Source: Halobacillus sp. Marseille-P3879
GTDB lineage: Bacteria; Bacillota; Bacilli; Bacillales; Halobacillaceae
NCBI RefSeq assembly: GCF_900240285.1
Contig: NZ_OESS01000002.1
Location: forward strand, 744,001-808,000
Direction of reading: 5' to 3'
Length of the DNA: 64,000 bases
Part shown: positions 16,770-25,923 of the stretch, in pieces
Layout: every line of letters starts with the position of its first letter
Position numbering within the stretch: position 1 is the first letter of the stretch
Notes under the pieces: generated by a model
The model's input: the letters and a program-made list of their open reading frames with translations, nothing else
Databases searched by the model: none
Told to the model about the DNA's origin: nothing
Position numbers and translations under genes: made by a program

Positions 16770-17726
16770 TTAAACAGCGACCGGGGCTTTTATGCCTGGA
16801 TGCGGCTCATAGTTTTCAATTTTTATATCTTCCATACCAAAATCAAACACGCTTTCCTTCTCTTCACTCAGCCACAAAGAAGGTGCTTTCTTAATTTCGC
16901 GCGCCAGCTGCTTATTAATTTGGTCAACATGGTTGGAGTATATATGAGCATCTCCCAGTGTGTGAATGAATTCCCCTGCTTTCAGTCCGCATTCTTTTGC
17001 AATCAGATGAGTAAGCAGGGCATAGCTTGCAATATTAAAAGGGACTCCTAGAAAAATATCAGCGCTTCTCTGATACAACTGACAGGAAAGCTTTCCATCT
17101 GCTACGTAAAACTGAAACATCATATGACACGGCGGCAGAGCCATATTGGAAGGTACATCCTCAGGATTCCATGCCGTGACGACATGACGTCTTGAATCCG
17201 GGTTATTCTTAATGTTTTCAATTACATCTTTTAATTGGTCAATCGTCTCTCCACGCGATGTCTGCCAGGCTCTCCACTGTTTTCCGTATACAGCACCAAG
17301 GTCTCCAAACCGCTTGCTAAAAGCGTCATCGTTTAATATTTTCTCCTTAAACTTGTCCATTTGTTCTTTATATTGAGCATTAAATTCTTGATCCTGCTGA
17401 CTGCGTCTGCCGAAATCTGTCATATCCGGTCCCTTATATTCTTCACTTTCGATGTACGATTGAAAGGCCCACTCATTCCAAATATTATTGTTATGCTTTA
17501 ACAAATATCGGATATTCGTATCCCCTTTGATAAACCACAATAACTCACTGACAATCAGACGAAACGGAATCCGTTTCGTTGTCAATAACGGAAATCCTTT
17601 CTCCAGGTCAAACCGCATTTGATAGCCGAATAAAGACTTCGTCCCTGTACCTGTGCGATCGCCTTTTACTGTCCCTGTATTCAGCACATCCCGACAAAGC
17701 TTTAAATAGTTTTCTTCATTTGTCAT
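16770..17726 (-). CDS. thyA: Thymidylate synthase (long, L. casei type)
   Basis: Makes dTMP from dUMP with methylene-tetrahydrofolate. The ATG at 17726 has AGGTGAG in front and lies one base after the upstream HD gene's stop; a GTG three codons earlier is less likely. About 318 residues, with an extra segment near residues 90-140 as in the Lactobacillus casei form, compared with 264 in E. coli. Seen: dUMP phosphate site, catalytic Cys in [12 protein letters not shown], and [18 protein letters not shown]. Operon partner of dfrA. Confidence 0.96.
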   Translation of the reverse strand: MTNEENYLKLCRDVLNTGTVKGDRTGTGTKSLFGYQMRFDLEKGFPLLTTKRIPFRLIVSELLWFIKGDTNIRYLLKHNNNIWNEWAFQSYIESEEYKGPDMTDFGRRSQQDQEFNAQYKEQMDKFKEKILNDDAFSKRFGDLGAVYGKQWRAWQTSRGETIDQLKDVIENIKNNPDSRRHVVTAWNPEDVPSNMALPPCHMMFQFYVADGKLSCQLYQRSADIFLGVPFNIASYALLTHLIAKECGLKAGEFIHTLGDAHIYSNHVDQINKQLAREIKKAPSLWLSEEKESVFDFGMEDIKIENYEPHPGIKAPVAV

Positions 17727-17727
17727 T

Positions 17728-18342
17728 TCACTCACCTGCTCTTTCTATGCTGTTCCATTCTTTAAAAAATTGTTCTAAATATTTCTTCATAAAAATGTGC
17801 CGCTGCTCTGCCTCCTGACGGGCTTTTCTAGTATGCATCCCCTGGCTTAATTTCAGCAGCTTATCATAAAAGTGTTGAATAGACGTCAACTTCTGTTCCT
17901 CTTCATGGTAAATTAATTGATTATGCATCCCGCCGTATGCAAAAGTCCTCGCGATGCCTATCGCTCCCAGGGCGTCCAACCGATCTGCGTCCTGGACGAT
18001 TTTACCTTCGATTGAATCAGGAATCCGTCCCTTAGAAAATGATATATCTCTAATAATAGCAAAAACAACCTCTCTTTGGTCCACATTCACATTGAGAGAT
18101 TTTAGAAAATCATCTAACTCCTGATATGCCGCATCCGTGTCTTGAAATAACTTGGCATCTCCTATGTCATGAACCCATCCTGAAAGTTCTGCTGTAAACG
18201 GGTCTGCTCCCTCGTCGAGCGCAATAAGTCTTGACCACTCTGCCACTCGCTTCATATGGTTATAATCATGACCGGTTGGATCATTAGCAAATTGCCGGGT
18301 AATATAATTATTCACTTCATAAATTATTTTTTCACAGTCCAT
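17728..18342 (-). CDS. HD-domain phosphohydrolase (YedJ-like)
   Basis: Metal-dependent phosphohydrolase of the HD superfamily. 204 residues; H in [10 protein letters not shown], the HD pair in WVHDIGD, and the D in [10 protein letters not shown] are all present. Substrate unknown; nucleotides or cyclic nucleotides are plausible from family knowledge. RBS GAGGTGA. Its stop codon sits one base before the thyA start, so it is part of the fhs-DUF72-HD-thyA-dfrA-mobA run and may serve nucleotide metabolism. Confidence 0.85.
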   Translation of the reverse strand: MDCEKIIYEVNNYITRQFANDPTGHDYNHMKRVAEWSRLIALDEGADPFTAELSGWVHDIGDAKLFQDTDAAYQELDDFLKSLNVNVDQREVVFAIIRDISFSKGRIPDSIEGKIVQDADRLDALGAIGIARTFAYGGMHNQLIYHEEEQKLTSIQHFYDKLLKLSQGMHTRKARQEAEQRHIFMKKYLEQFFKEWNSIERAGE

Positions 18343-18351
18343 TTTTCACCT

Positions 18352-19206
18352 CTAGAATTGAAAAAGATCCATTTGGCGGGGGTTTAGATTTTTATATTCA
18401 ATATTTAGTATGTCCTGAAGCTGTCTGGCATTATCGGCAGCATCTCCACCGGAGTTATTGTTAAATAATAAAGTAATTTCTTTCGTTTCTTCCTGCAGCC
18501 GCTTTACCCTGTTGGCCCATTCCTCTAATTCTTGCTTGTTGTAGCGGTAGAGAAAGCGGACTTTCCTCCAGTCTTTACGCCCATTTTTGTTCCACCCATG
18601 TAAGTTGCGGCCATGAAACCTTACAAGAGACTGAGCGGGGTGGGTAACCGATTCCACTAATGGTACAGAACCCTCACCTGCCTGCGGCTCATCGCATATT
18701 GTATGAATCCATTGATGCTCTTTCATAAAGTGAAGGGTCTGTTCTTTATATTTGTCGTTAAACCATGTTTGATTCCTGAATTCCAGGGCGAGCGGATAGG
18801 GTTCTAACCATTCTTTAATAAGCCTCAGCTTTTGGATGTGCTCTTTTCTTACATCAAACCATGGTGGAAATTGAAAAAGAAGTGATTGTACTTTTCCTGC
18901 CTCCACTACCGGCTGAATAGATTCTTCATAGGCTTTTATAATGTCTTTTGCCTGTTGAACTGTTCGCTCTTCACGGTCATGGCCGGTCAATTGCTGAAAA
19001 GCTTTAATTACAAAAGTGAAAGTGTCAGGGGTCTGATTCAACCATTTTTCATAATGTCTGACCGGCTGAATTGCATAAAACGCAGTATCTACCTCTACTA
19101 CAGGAAAGTGAGAAGCATAAACACTCAGCTTCTCATCTGATCTGGTTTGTTCAGGGTAAAGAGATTGGTGATCCCCCCAGCCGGTTAAGCCGATCTTAAC
19201 ACTCAT
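18352..19206 (-). CDS. DUF72 family protein (YunF-like)
   Basis: 284-residue TIM-barrel protein of the DUF72 family. Seen: N-terminal KIGLTGWGDH, FPVVEVDTAFYAIQP, LLFQFPPWF, ALEFRNQTW, and a C-terminal LFNNNSGGDAADNA. The biochemical role is unknown. RBS AAGGGAG. Located 17 bases after fhs and nine bases before the HD gene, so it is cotranscribed with folate genes; a link to one-carbon metabolism is only contextual. Confidence 0.88.
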   Translation of the reverse strand: MSVKIGLTGWGDHQSLYPEQTRSDEKLSVYASHFPVVEVDTAFYAIQPVRHYEKWLNQTPDTFTFVIKAFQQLTGHDREERTVQQAKDIIKAYEESIQPVVEAGKVQSLLFQFPPWFDVRKEHIQKLRLIKEWLEPYPLALEFRNQTWFNDKYKEQTLHFMKEHQWIHTICDEPQAGEGSVPLVESVTHPAQSLVRFHGRNLHGWNKNGRKDWRKVRFLYRYNKQELEEWANRVKRLQEETKEITLLFNNNSGGDAADNARQLQDILNIEYKNLNPRQMDLFQF

Positions 19207-19222
19207 CTACAAATCTCCCTTC

Positions 19223-20893
19223 TTAAAACAGCCCTTTAATCGTCCCATCTTCTAATATATCCATCTTTAAAGCTGCTGGTTCTTTAGGCAGTCCCGGCAT
19301 CGTCATGACATCGCCTGTTAAAGCCACAATAAAACCGGCCCCGGCAGAAACTCTTAATTCTCGAACCGTTAACGTAAACCCCGAAGGCCTCCCTATCAAT
19401 GCTGGCTCATCGGAAAGCGAGTATTGGGTTTTAGCCATACAAACCGGCAGTGCAGAATGCCCGTGATCAATTAGTTGCTTGAGCTGCTTTCTTGCCGGAC
19501 CAGTAAACTCCACATGATCTGCCCCGTAGACATGTAAGGCAATTTTTCGGATTTTTTCTTCCACGGGATCATTAAGTTCGTACGTATAAGACATAGGTCC
19601 TTTATTTTGGTCACAGCAGGCACTCACCTTTTCAGCTAAATCCAGGGCGCCTTCCCCGCCCTTTGAAAACACCTCTACTAAAGCTGCCTCCACTTCCTGG
19701 TCTCTACACCATCTCATGAGAAAATCAATCTCTTCAGGAGTATCTGAAGGAAAATGGTTAACAGCAACGACAAAAGGCAGATTGAACTGTTCTATGGTCT
19801 CTATATGTTTTTTTAAATTTTCCATCCCGCGCTTTAAAGCAGCTACATCTTCCTTATCTAAATCCTTCTTATTAATACCTCCGTGCATTTTTAACGCTCT
19901 AACCGTAGCAACGATAACCACAGCATCCGGCTGGAATCCGCCAGCACGTGTCTTAATGTTTAAAAATTTCTCCGCTCCAAGGTCTGCCCCGAAACCGGCT
20001 TCTGTAACAACATAATCCCCTAATTGAGCAGCGGTTTTGGTAGCCATTAAACTATTGCACCCATGGGCAATATTAGCAAATGGACCTCCATGAATGATAG
20101 CAGGAGTATTTTCGGTCGTCTGTACCAGGTTTGGTTTCACCGCCTCATGAAGCAATAATGTCAAAGCTCCCTCAAAGCCAAGATCTTTTACAGTAACCGG
20201 ACGTTTATCATACGTATAACCAACAATTATACGAGCCAGACGTTTTTTTAAATCCTCCATGCCATCTGCTAAGCAAAGAATTGCCATAATTTCTGAAGCT
20301 ACGGTAATAGTAAATCCGTCTTCCCGGGGAACCCCTTTCACCGGGCCGCCTAGACCTACAATTATTTCGCGCAGCGCTCTATCATTTAAGTCCACCACTC
20401 GTTTCCACTCGATACGCCTTGGATCAATATGTAATTCATTTCCTTGATGGATATGGTTATCAATGAATGCTGATAAAGCATTGTTTGCAGCAGTTACAGC
20501 ATGAAAATCACCGTTAAAATGCAGGTTTATGTCCTGCATCGGCAACACTTGAGAGTAGCCTCCTCCGCATGCTCCTCCTTTAATACCCATTACAGGTCCC
20601 AAAGAAGGTTCCCTTAGTGCAATAATCGCTTTCTTATTAAGCCGGCAAAGTGCTTGTCCTAGTCCTACTGTAACTGTAGATTTCCCCTCCCCTGCAGGTG
20701 TAGGATTGATAGAAGTTGTTAGTATAATCTTGCCTTCCTTATTTTTCTTATTATCCTTTATGATGTCGGGAGAAAGCTTGGCTTTATAGCGGCCATAAGG
20801 CTCCCACTCTCTTTCCTGTAAAGCTAGTTGCGCTGCAATCTCCTTAATGGGAGACATACTGGATTCTAATGCAATTTCTATATCAGATTTCAT
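19223..20893 (-). CDS. fhs: Formate-tetrahydrofolate ligase
   Basis: ATP-dependent formation of 10-formyl-tetrahydrofolate from formate, feeding purine synthesis. 556 residues, full length. Seen: NTPase loop [18 protein letters not shown] (68-85), [20 protein letters not shown], and [22 protein letters not shown]. First gene of a run that also includes thyA and dfrA, so folate charging and recycling are grouped. No tetrahydrofolate riboswitch is visible in the short leader. Confidence 0.97.
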   Translation of the reverse strand: MKSDIEIALESSMSPIKEIAAQLALQEREWEPYGRYKAKLSPDIIKDNKKNKEGKIILTTSINPTPAGEGKSTVTVGLGQALCRLNKKAIIALREPSLGPVMGIKGGACGGGYSQVLPMQDINLHFNGDFHAVTAANNALSAFIDNHIHQGNELHIDPRRIEWKRVVDLNDRALREIIVGLGGPVKGVPREDGFTITVASEIMAILCLADGMEDLKKRLARIIVGYTYDKRPVTVKDLGFEGALTLLLHEAVKPNLVQTTENTPAIIHGGPFANIAHGCNSLMATKTAAQLGDYVVTEAGFGADLGAEKFLNIKTRAGGFQPDAVVIVATVRALKMHGGINKKDLDKEDVAALKRGMENLKKHIETIEQFNLPFVVAVNHFPSDTPEEIDFLMRWCRDQEVEAALVEVFSKGGEGALDLAEKVSACCDQNKGPMSYTYELNDPVEEKIRKIALHVYGADHVEFTGPARKQLKQLIDHGHSALPVCMAKTQYSLSDEPALIGRPSGFTLTVRELRVSAGAGFIVALTGDVMTMPGLPKEPAALKMDILEDGTIKGLF

Positions 20894-20969
20894 AAGACCA
20901 GCTCCTTTAATCGCACGATCTATTTCTATTGTACATCAATTTTGTCACGTGTAAGAGGATTAACTCACA

Positions 20970-20998
20970 TTGAATTTCACCCCTGTTAGAAGTATAAT
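20970..20998 (+). promoter_or_regulatory. Sigma-A promoter upstream of the RNase HI-like gene
   Basis: TTGAAT (20970-20975), 17-base spacer, TATAAT (20993-20998). It would give a leader of about 105 bases with no visible known riboswitch. Confidence 0.6.
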
Positions 20999-21113
20999 AA
21001 AAAACTGATATTCAGCCGTTACTTAAACCCCCCAGGTAACATAACCATAGTGGCTCCATAGCATATCAGGTGCACATTTATAACCAATTGGTGTGAAAAA
21101 AGGAGTTAATTTA

Positions 21114-21500
21114 ATGATTGAAGTATATACTGACGCAGCTACTGCAGGCAACCCCGGGCCAAGTGCAGCAGGTGTTTACGTTAAGGATTTTCATCGCTTT
21201 AGTAAATTTCTTGGTAATTGCTCGAATCATGAAGCGGAATTCCTGGCAGTTATCCATGCTTTGGAATATTGCAAAGAGCATTTCAGGGGAGAAATTATCT
21301 CGATTAGAAGTGATTCTCAGCTCGTCGTTCAATCAGCTGATTCACAATACTGCAAAAATCCAGCCTATTCCCCCTTCCTGGATCAGATATTATCGCTTCA
21401 CTCCCATTTCGCTTACGTTTTTTATAAGTGGATTCCCGATAAAGAAAATAAGCATGCAGATGAATTAGCAAGAATTGAATTAAAAAAGAACCAGGACTAG
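21114..21500 (+). CDS. RNase HI-like protein (YpdQ family)
   Basis: 128-residue RNase H-fold protein. Start ATG at 21114 has AAGGAG eight bases upstream; an in-frame GTG seven codons earlier lacks one. Acidic residues align with the RNase HI active site: Asp7 in YTDAATAGNPG, Glu42 in NHEAEFLA, Asp67 in RSDSQL, and Asp116 in KHADELAR. All four carboxylates present, so activity is plausible; B. subtilis relatives (YpdQ) are reported to be weak or inactive, from memory. The stop codon lies in the loop of a bidirectional terminator, and the gene converges on an overlapping minus-strand gene. Confidence 0.88.
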   Translation: MIEVYTDAATAGNPGPSAAGVYVKDFHRFSKFLGNCSNHEAEFLAVIHALEYCKEHFRGEIISIRSDSQLVVQSADSQYCKNPAYSPFLDQILSLHSHFAYVFYKWIPDKENKHADELARIELKKNQD

Positions 21501-21798
21501 AGCCTCGTTCTTTTTTTGACTTCACGGACGAAAACCCGTATTTTTCCAGCGCCTGGTAGGCGTGTTTTTTTGTTGTGACCGTTTCCCGGCCGATCAACTC
21601 TAACACACTTATGTAAAAGCTTGGGTCAAACTTTTTTTGATACTTTAATGTTATCTGAAGAGCTACAATCACTTTCCAGTCTTCTGTATTTGTTGAATTT
21701 TTACCAAAGTAAATAAAATGTACGTGTTCATCAGACAACTTGAACCCTCTCGTCCATAAGTCTTCCAAATAATTTGCCAGCGGCTGCATCTGCTTCAT
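21304..21798 (-). CDS. Uncharacterised protein overlapping the RNase HI-like gene antisense
   Basis: ORF of 164 codons with a good start (ATG at 21798 after TTAGGAGA). Residues 1 to about 98 are unique sequence (helical, many aromatics, for example HVHFIYFGKN). From about codon 99 the ORF runs antisense through the RNase HI-like gene and past an intrinsic terminator, so the C-terminal 65 residues are probably not natural. One extra base in the A7 run at 21511-21517 would place a TAG at 21497-21499 inside the terminator loop. The real product is probably about 100 residues. Neighbour order resembles ypeP-ypdQ of B. subtilis; family not recognised. Confidence 0.55.
   Translation of the reverse strand: MKQMQPLANYLEDLWTRGFKLSDEHVHFIYFGKNSTNTEDWKVIVALQITLKYQKKFDPSFYISVLELIGRETVTTKKHAYQALEKYGFSSVKSKKERGSSPGSFLIQFLLIHLHAYFLYRESTYKKRKRNGSEAIISDPGRGNRLDFCSIVNQLIERRAENHF
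21482..21517. terminator. Bidirectional terminator with shared CTAG loop
   Basis: AAAAAAGAAC (21482-21491) pairs with GTTCTTTTTT (21507-21516), with an inner AGG/CCT stem. T-runs on both strands. The loop contains CTAG, providing the RNase HI-like gene's TAG stop on the plus strand and a TAG on the minus strand. Confidence 0.8.
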
Positions 21799-21854
21799 GA
21801 GATTCTCCTAACGTTTTAACAAAACATCGACAAGATTCGCTATGTTCATAGTAT

Positions 21855-21890
21855 ACAAAAATATAAGCCAAGTTGAAATCACTTGGCTTA
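21855..21890 (-). terminator. Terminator after bpsB
   Basis: Ten-bp stem TAAGCCAAGT / ACTTGGCTTA (21864-21873 with 21881-21890) just after the bpsB stop, followed on the minus strand by ATATTTTTG. Confidence 0.8.
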
Positions 21891-21897
21891 AAATGGA

Positions 21898-22401
21898 TCA
21901 TCTATCTAACAATTCTCCAGACAATGCCCTTTCTTCGGCAGGAAGGCGCACGGTAAGTACGAGAAGGTGTAATAAGGGAAAAAGCAGGGCCGTAACAAAA
22001 GCCTGAAAAAGCAGAGGAATTACAAGCAGTTCAAAAAAGACGATAATATAGTTAGGGTGTTTTATATACCGATAAGGACCACGGGAGATCCGTGAATCTC
22101 CAGGGATAACAACAATCCTGGTGTTCCACCTTCTTCCAAGTGAGAGAATAGACCACACTCTCAGGAACTGTAACATAATAAAAATACCAATTAAATATGG
22201 AGAAAACCACAGCTGTCCGTCTTTTATAACATACCATTCTACAAACAAAGATAGAAAAAATAAAGAGTGAAGCCATATAAATAAGGGGTAATGCCTGGAT
22301 TCTATCTCGATTCCCCCTCTATGAAGCATCCACTTTTTATTTTGTTTTGCAATAATCAATTCAGTAAGCCGCTGAAAGATAATAAAGAAATACAATAACA
22401 T
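21898..22401 (-). CDS. bpsB: Isoprenylcysteine methyltransferase-family enzyme BpsB (YpbQ)
   Basis: Membrane methyltransferase of the ICMT family; in B. subtilis BpsB methylates the alkylpyrones made by BpsA. 167 residues, about four membrane segments, and the conserved GPYRYIKHPNYI motif that binds S-adenosylmethionine in this family, near residues 113-124. The ATG at 22401 overlaps the bpsA stop as TAATG and has GGAG eight bases upstream within bpsA, so the two are translationally coupled. A GTG nine bases earlier is less likely. Confidence 0.88.
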   Translation of the reverse strand: MLLYFFIIFQRLTELIIAKQNKKWMLHRGGIEIESRHYPLFIWLHSLFFLSLFVEWYVIKDGQLWFSPYLIGIFIMLQFLRVWSILSLGRRWNTRIVVIPGDSRISRGPYRYIKHPNYIIVFFELLVIPLLFQAFVTALLFPLLHLLVLTVRLPAEERALSGELLDR

Positions 22402-23486
22402 TACAACCACTCCAGACTGACAATTTCCGAAGTAAAGCCGGGGCCAAGCGACGTCATAAATGACCGGACCCCTGATGGAGGGAATTGCAGCATAATTTGA
22501 TGTAAAACGAAATGAACAGTTGGAGAAGACATGTTTCCGTGTTGGTGCAGCACATCCCGCGAAGCAGAAACGACCGATTCTTCCGCACCTAAACTAGTGA
22601 CAAAAGCTTCTACTACCTTTCTTCCGCCGGGGTGGGCTACAATAAAGGGTAATTCTGTGGTGTCCATATGAAGCGCTCTTCGTCTTTCTTCAATATGTTC
22701 TTTCCAGAAACTCTTGACCAGCTTGGGGATACTCTTTTTAAATATCACTTCAAAACCCGAATCTTTAACACTCCAGCCCATAACAGATTGACTGTGTGGC
22801 TTCGTTTTCGTACTGAAAGAAGTTACTTTCGGAGCAGTTGAAATTTTTATTTGAAGAAGGGGGGATTCATCTCCCGCTAATAGTAAACACGAAGCTCCGT
22901 CCCCAAATAAGGCAGATCCAACAAAATTACTCACGCTCGAATCATTATGCTGGAAGGTAATGCTGCACAATTCAACACAAATAATCAGAACATTACTTTT
23001 CGGGGCCCCTTTAAGGTAGTCGTATGCTTTTCCTACTGCACTCGTACCTCCTGCGCAGCCAAGACCAAACAGAGGAGTTCGTTTCGTATCATTCCTTAAC
23101 CCCAGCTCATCCAGTAAATAAGCATCAATCGTCGGGGTAGCAATTCCTGTAGAGGAAACAAATATAATATGATCAATTTCTTCAGGCTGTATCTCCTTTT
23201 GTAAAAATTGCCGGTTACGTAAACATTTCATAGCAGCCTGCTTGCTGTAAGAAATCACTTTCTCACAATATGAGGCATTCACGTCCTGAAGGCGGCGTTC
23301 TTCCGTATACCATTCTAACGGAAAAGCTAACTGTCTATTACTAATTTGACTATTGGTAAAGATAGGGATTAACTTTTTTATCTCCGATTCATTCATAGGG
23401 AAAATATTTTCAATTAGTCTTTGAATTTCTTCTTGCTTATAGTTAAATTCAGCTTCATGAATACTACAGGATAATATGTGAGCCAT
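22401..23486 (-). CDS. bpsA: Type III polyketide synthase BpsA (alkylpyrone synthase)
   Basis: Chalcone synthase-like enzyme that extends fatty-acyl-CoA with malonyl-CoA to give alkylpyrones. 361 residues from the ATG at 23486 (GAGGTGGGAAG upstream). Catalytic triad visible: Cys144 in GLGCAGGTSA, His285 in VAHPGGRKV, and Asn318 in HGNMSS. C-terminal GPGFTSE is the family signature. Two-gene operon with bpsB, as in B. subtilis, where the lipids were linked to membrane properties. Confidence 0.93.
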   Translation of the reverse strand: MAHILSCSIHEAEFNYKQEEIQRLIENIFPMNESEIKKLIPIFTNSQISNRQLAFPLEWYTEERRLQDVNASYCEKVISYSKQAAMKCLRNRQFLQKEIQPEEIDHIIFVSSTGIATPTIDAYLLDELGLRNDTKRTPLFGLGCAGGTSAVGKAYDYLKGAPKSNVLIICVELCSITFQHNDSSVSNFVGSALFGDGASCLLLAGDESPLLQIKISTAPKVTSFSTKTKPHSQSVMGWSVKDSGFEVIFKKSIPKLVKSFWKEHIEERRRALHMDTTELPFIVAHPGGRKVVEAFVTSLGAEESVVSASRDVLHQHGNMSSPTVHFVLHQIMLQFPPSGVRSFMTSLGPGFTSEIVSLEWL

Positions 23487-23676
23487 TATCTTCCCACCTC
23501 TCTGAATATTAAGGTGGCTTAATTTACTTGATTTTATCCTAAAGGCAGATTTCAATTATCTACGCGAATTCATTTCGGAATTTTCAGTATAGTATAAATT
23601 TTCCTGGAATTATTTACTTTTTTAAAGCTGGAAGATACACTGTTGGATGAATCTTACATAAGGGGAGGACATGAGA

Positions 23677-24207
23677 ATGAAGCAATGGATGTTATTACTT
23701 GCTCTGTTAAGTATCTTACTGATTGCTGCGGGCTGTGGGTCAAATTCCGAAGACAGTGCCGCGGAAGATAATGAAGCAGATGCTCACTCAGAAGAAGAAC
23801 AGGAACTAAAAAAAGATTTGTTAAACTGGCAGCAGGATATGGCAGCAACACTTCGTCCAGAACAGTCTCAAATTACTGATTTAGAAGCCGTGCTCTCTGA
23901 TGAAGAAAGTGAACTTGACCAGGAGAATGTCGATGATGCTAGATCTGCGGCTAAAGACGCGCGCGGCAAAGTAGCTGATTATGAAATGGATGGGAATGTG
24001 AATGAAGATACAACTTCAGCAATTGAAGAAGCACTCCCTACATTAGAAACGTACTATAGTGAAGTTGAGAGCAGCCTTGAGGGAAGCGTTGAAGACGCTG
24101 ACTTATCAAAAGCGAACGAAAGCTTTGAGGAGTTTCAGGAGGAAATGGACCGTATTTTCGAGGATGCCGGCCTTGCCCCAACCAATTTGAAAAATGAATT
24201 CTCGTAA
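23677..24207 (+). CDS. Acidic lipoprotein of unknown function
   Basis: Predicted membrane-anchored lipoprotein of 176 residues. The signal peptide ends in the lipobox IAAGC with Cys20. The mature part is strongly acidic and helical, rich in Glu, Asp and Ser (EEEQELKK, DEESELDQEN), and likely forms a helical bundle. I prefer the ATG at 23677, eight bases from GGGAGG, over the ATG two codons earlier. Single gene with a strong terminator. I do not recognise the family; acidity fits a halophile's exposed protein. Confidence 0.85.
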   Translation: MKQWMLLLALLSILLIAAGCGSNSEDSAAEDNEADAHSEEEQELKKDLLNWQQDMAATLRPEQSQITDLEAVLSDEESELDQENVDDARSAAKDARGKVADYEMDGNVNEDTTSAIEEALPTLETYYSEVESSLEGSVEDADLSKANESFEEFQEEMDRIFEDAGLAPTNLKNEFS

Positions 24208-24232
24208 AAAAAGTAACCAATAAGGTTTCCTC

Positions 24233-24269
24233 AAGCTGTCGAGAAATTTCTCGACAGCTTTATTTCTTG
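24233..24269 (+). terminator. Terminator of the lipoprotein gene
   Basis: A 28-base perfect palindrome, AAGCTGTCGAGAAA followed by its complement (24233-24260), then TATTTCTT. Stem about 12 bp, typical intrinsic terminator. Confidence 0.85.
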
Positions 24270-24337
24270 ATGTTTTTCCAGAAATTTCAACTTCCATTGA
24301 TGGGCAGAGATCAGGTTTTAGGAAACAGTTGGCACAT

Positions 24338-24380
24338 AAATAATCCGAACTGATTTTAATAGAATCGTTCGGATTATTTT
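24338..24380 (-). terminator. Terminator-like hairpin after ypwA
   Basis: AAATAATCCGAAC (24338-24350) pairs with GTTCGGATTATTT (24367-24379), 16-base loop. T-richness on both strands is moderate. Confidence 0.65.
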
Positions 24381-24411
24381 ACGCTTTATTTCGTTTCGCC
24401 CAAGCCTCTTT

Positions 24412-25905
24412 TTAAAATTGATAGATCCCCTTATACTTATTTGTTAAATAAGAAATTAAATAATCAGGGTTAAGTCCGTCTCCTGTTACATCTTTCACTA
24501 TCATTAACGGTTTTTTTGTCTTGCCGAATTGATGAATGTGTTTGGTAAGCCATTCCTTTATAAGCTGAAAATCTCCAGATCTTACCGCACCAGCCACGTC
24601 AATATCTTTTCTCATCGCTGCATCAAATTGAGCGGCATACATATAACCCAGCGCGTAAGAAGGAAAGTAGCCAAAATCACCGCCTGCCCAGTGAATATCC
24701 TGCAGCACTCCTACGGAATCATTATGAGGTACAATCCCTAGATAAGCTTTCATCTTTTCATTCCACAGCTCTGGAAGGTGTTTTACTTTAATTTCTCCGC
24801 TGATCAACGCTTTCTCTAACTCATACCTCACCATGATATGAAGACAATACGTCAACTCGTCAGCCTCGATTCTAATTAGCGATGGTTTCACTTCATTAAC
24901 AGCAAAGAAAAAGTCATCAAGTGCTATTTGCTTGAATCGTTCAGGAGCAAAGCTTTGAAAAAGAGGATAATGATTTTCCCAGAATTCACGGCTTCTGGCA
25001 ATAAAGTTTTCCCAAAATAGTGATTGTGATTCATGAATCCCCATTGATGTACCTGTTGCCAGGGGAGTAAAAGATAATTCAGGATCGATGTTTTGTTCAT
25101 AAAGGGCATGCCCTCCTTCATGAATCGTCCCAAAAACAGCCGTCCGGAAATCTTTTTCATCATATTTAGTCGTTACACGAACGTCGTTCCTATTTAAACC
25201 TATAGCAAAAGGATGGATCGTCTCATCCAATCGTCCCGCATCAAAGTCATAGCACATTTTCTTTAAAATTTCTTTACTAAATTGTTCCTGACGCTGTTTA
25301 GGGAAATGCCCCTGGAGGAGAGATGGGTCAGGAGCAGCGTCAGCCAACTGGACGTTATTGAGCAGCTTAGTTAATGCATCCCTTACCTTAGGAAAAACCT
25401 GATCCAGCTGCTTCACAGTAACCCCCGGTTCATAATTGTGAAGCAGAGCATCATAAATGTGATTTTTATATCCCCATAGTTCGGCGAATCTTTGATTATA
25501 CCGAACCAATTCTTCTAAATAAGGCTGAAATTTTTTGAAATTCCCATTTTCTTTTGCCTCAGCCCATTTTGATTCAGAGGAGGATTGCAGCGTAACAAAT
25601 TCTTTATAAAGCTGAGCAGGGATTTTATTTGTCCGATTGAATGTTTCCTCTGCATCTTCTAAAGCAGAACGTAGTTTTGAATCATCGGCTTTTGGTTTAA
25701 GTTCTTCTATATACTTACTTATTTCTTCACTTGTCTGGATATGGTGAACCTTTTCAGCGAGAATTCCGATCACTTCTGAACGGTTATCTATTCCTTTTTT
25801 AGGAGCTTTGGTTCTCATATCCCAGGCCATTAATCCAATGGCTTCTTCATAGGCTGACTGCTGCTTTAACAATGCCCAGAACTTTTGCTCAGTCGATTGA
25901 TTCAA
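24412..25905 (-). CDS. ypwA: Carboxypeptidase, M32 family (Taq type)
   Basis: Zinc metallocarboxypeptidase that removes C-terminal residues. 497 residues, the family standard. Seen: HEGGH zinc motif near residue 260 followed by ALYEQNIDPEL, the downstream Glu ligand region MGIHESQSLFWENF, and conserved DVAGAVRSGDF near the C-terminus. Cytoplasmic. Downstream of ypsC on the same strand with an 18-base gap, so probably cotranscribed, though rnpB's terminator lies ahead of ypsC. Confidence 0.94.
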   Translation of the reverse strand: MNQSTEQKFWALLKQQSAYEEAIGLMAWDMRTKAPKKGIDNRSEVIGILAEKVHHIQTSEEISKYIEELKPKADDSKLRSALEDAEETFNRTNKIPAQLYKEFVTLQSSSESKWAEAKENGNFKKFQPYLEELVRYNQRFAELWGYKNHIYDALLHNYEPGVTVKQLDQVFPKVRDALTKLLNNVQLADAAPDPSLLQGHFPKQRQEQFSKEILKKMCYDFDAGRLDETIHPFAIGLNRNDVRVTTKYDEKDFRTAVFGTIHEGGHALYEQNIDPELSFTPLATGTSMGIHESQSLFWENFIARSREFWENHYPLFQSFAPERFKQIALDDFFFAVNEVKPSLIRIEADELTYCLHIMVRYELEKALISGEIKVKHLPELWNEKMKAYLGIVPHNDSVGVLQDIHWAGGDFGYFPSYALGYMYAAQFDAAMRKDIDVAGAVRSGDFQLIKEWLTKHIHQFGKTKKPLMIVKDVTGDGLNPDYLISYLTNKYKGIYQF

Positions 25906-25923
25906 AAAAACCTCTCCCCTCTG

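Noticed and set aside
20894-21000. Tetrahydrofolate riboswitch ahead of fhs
   Set aside because: The likely leader is only about 30 bases and shows none of the conserved riboswitch segments.
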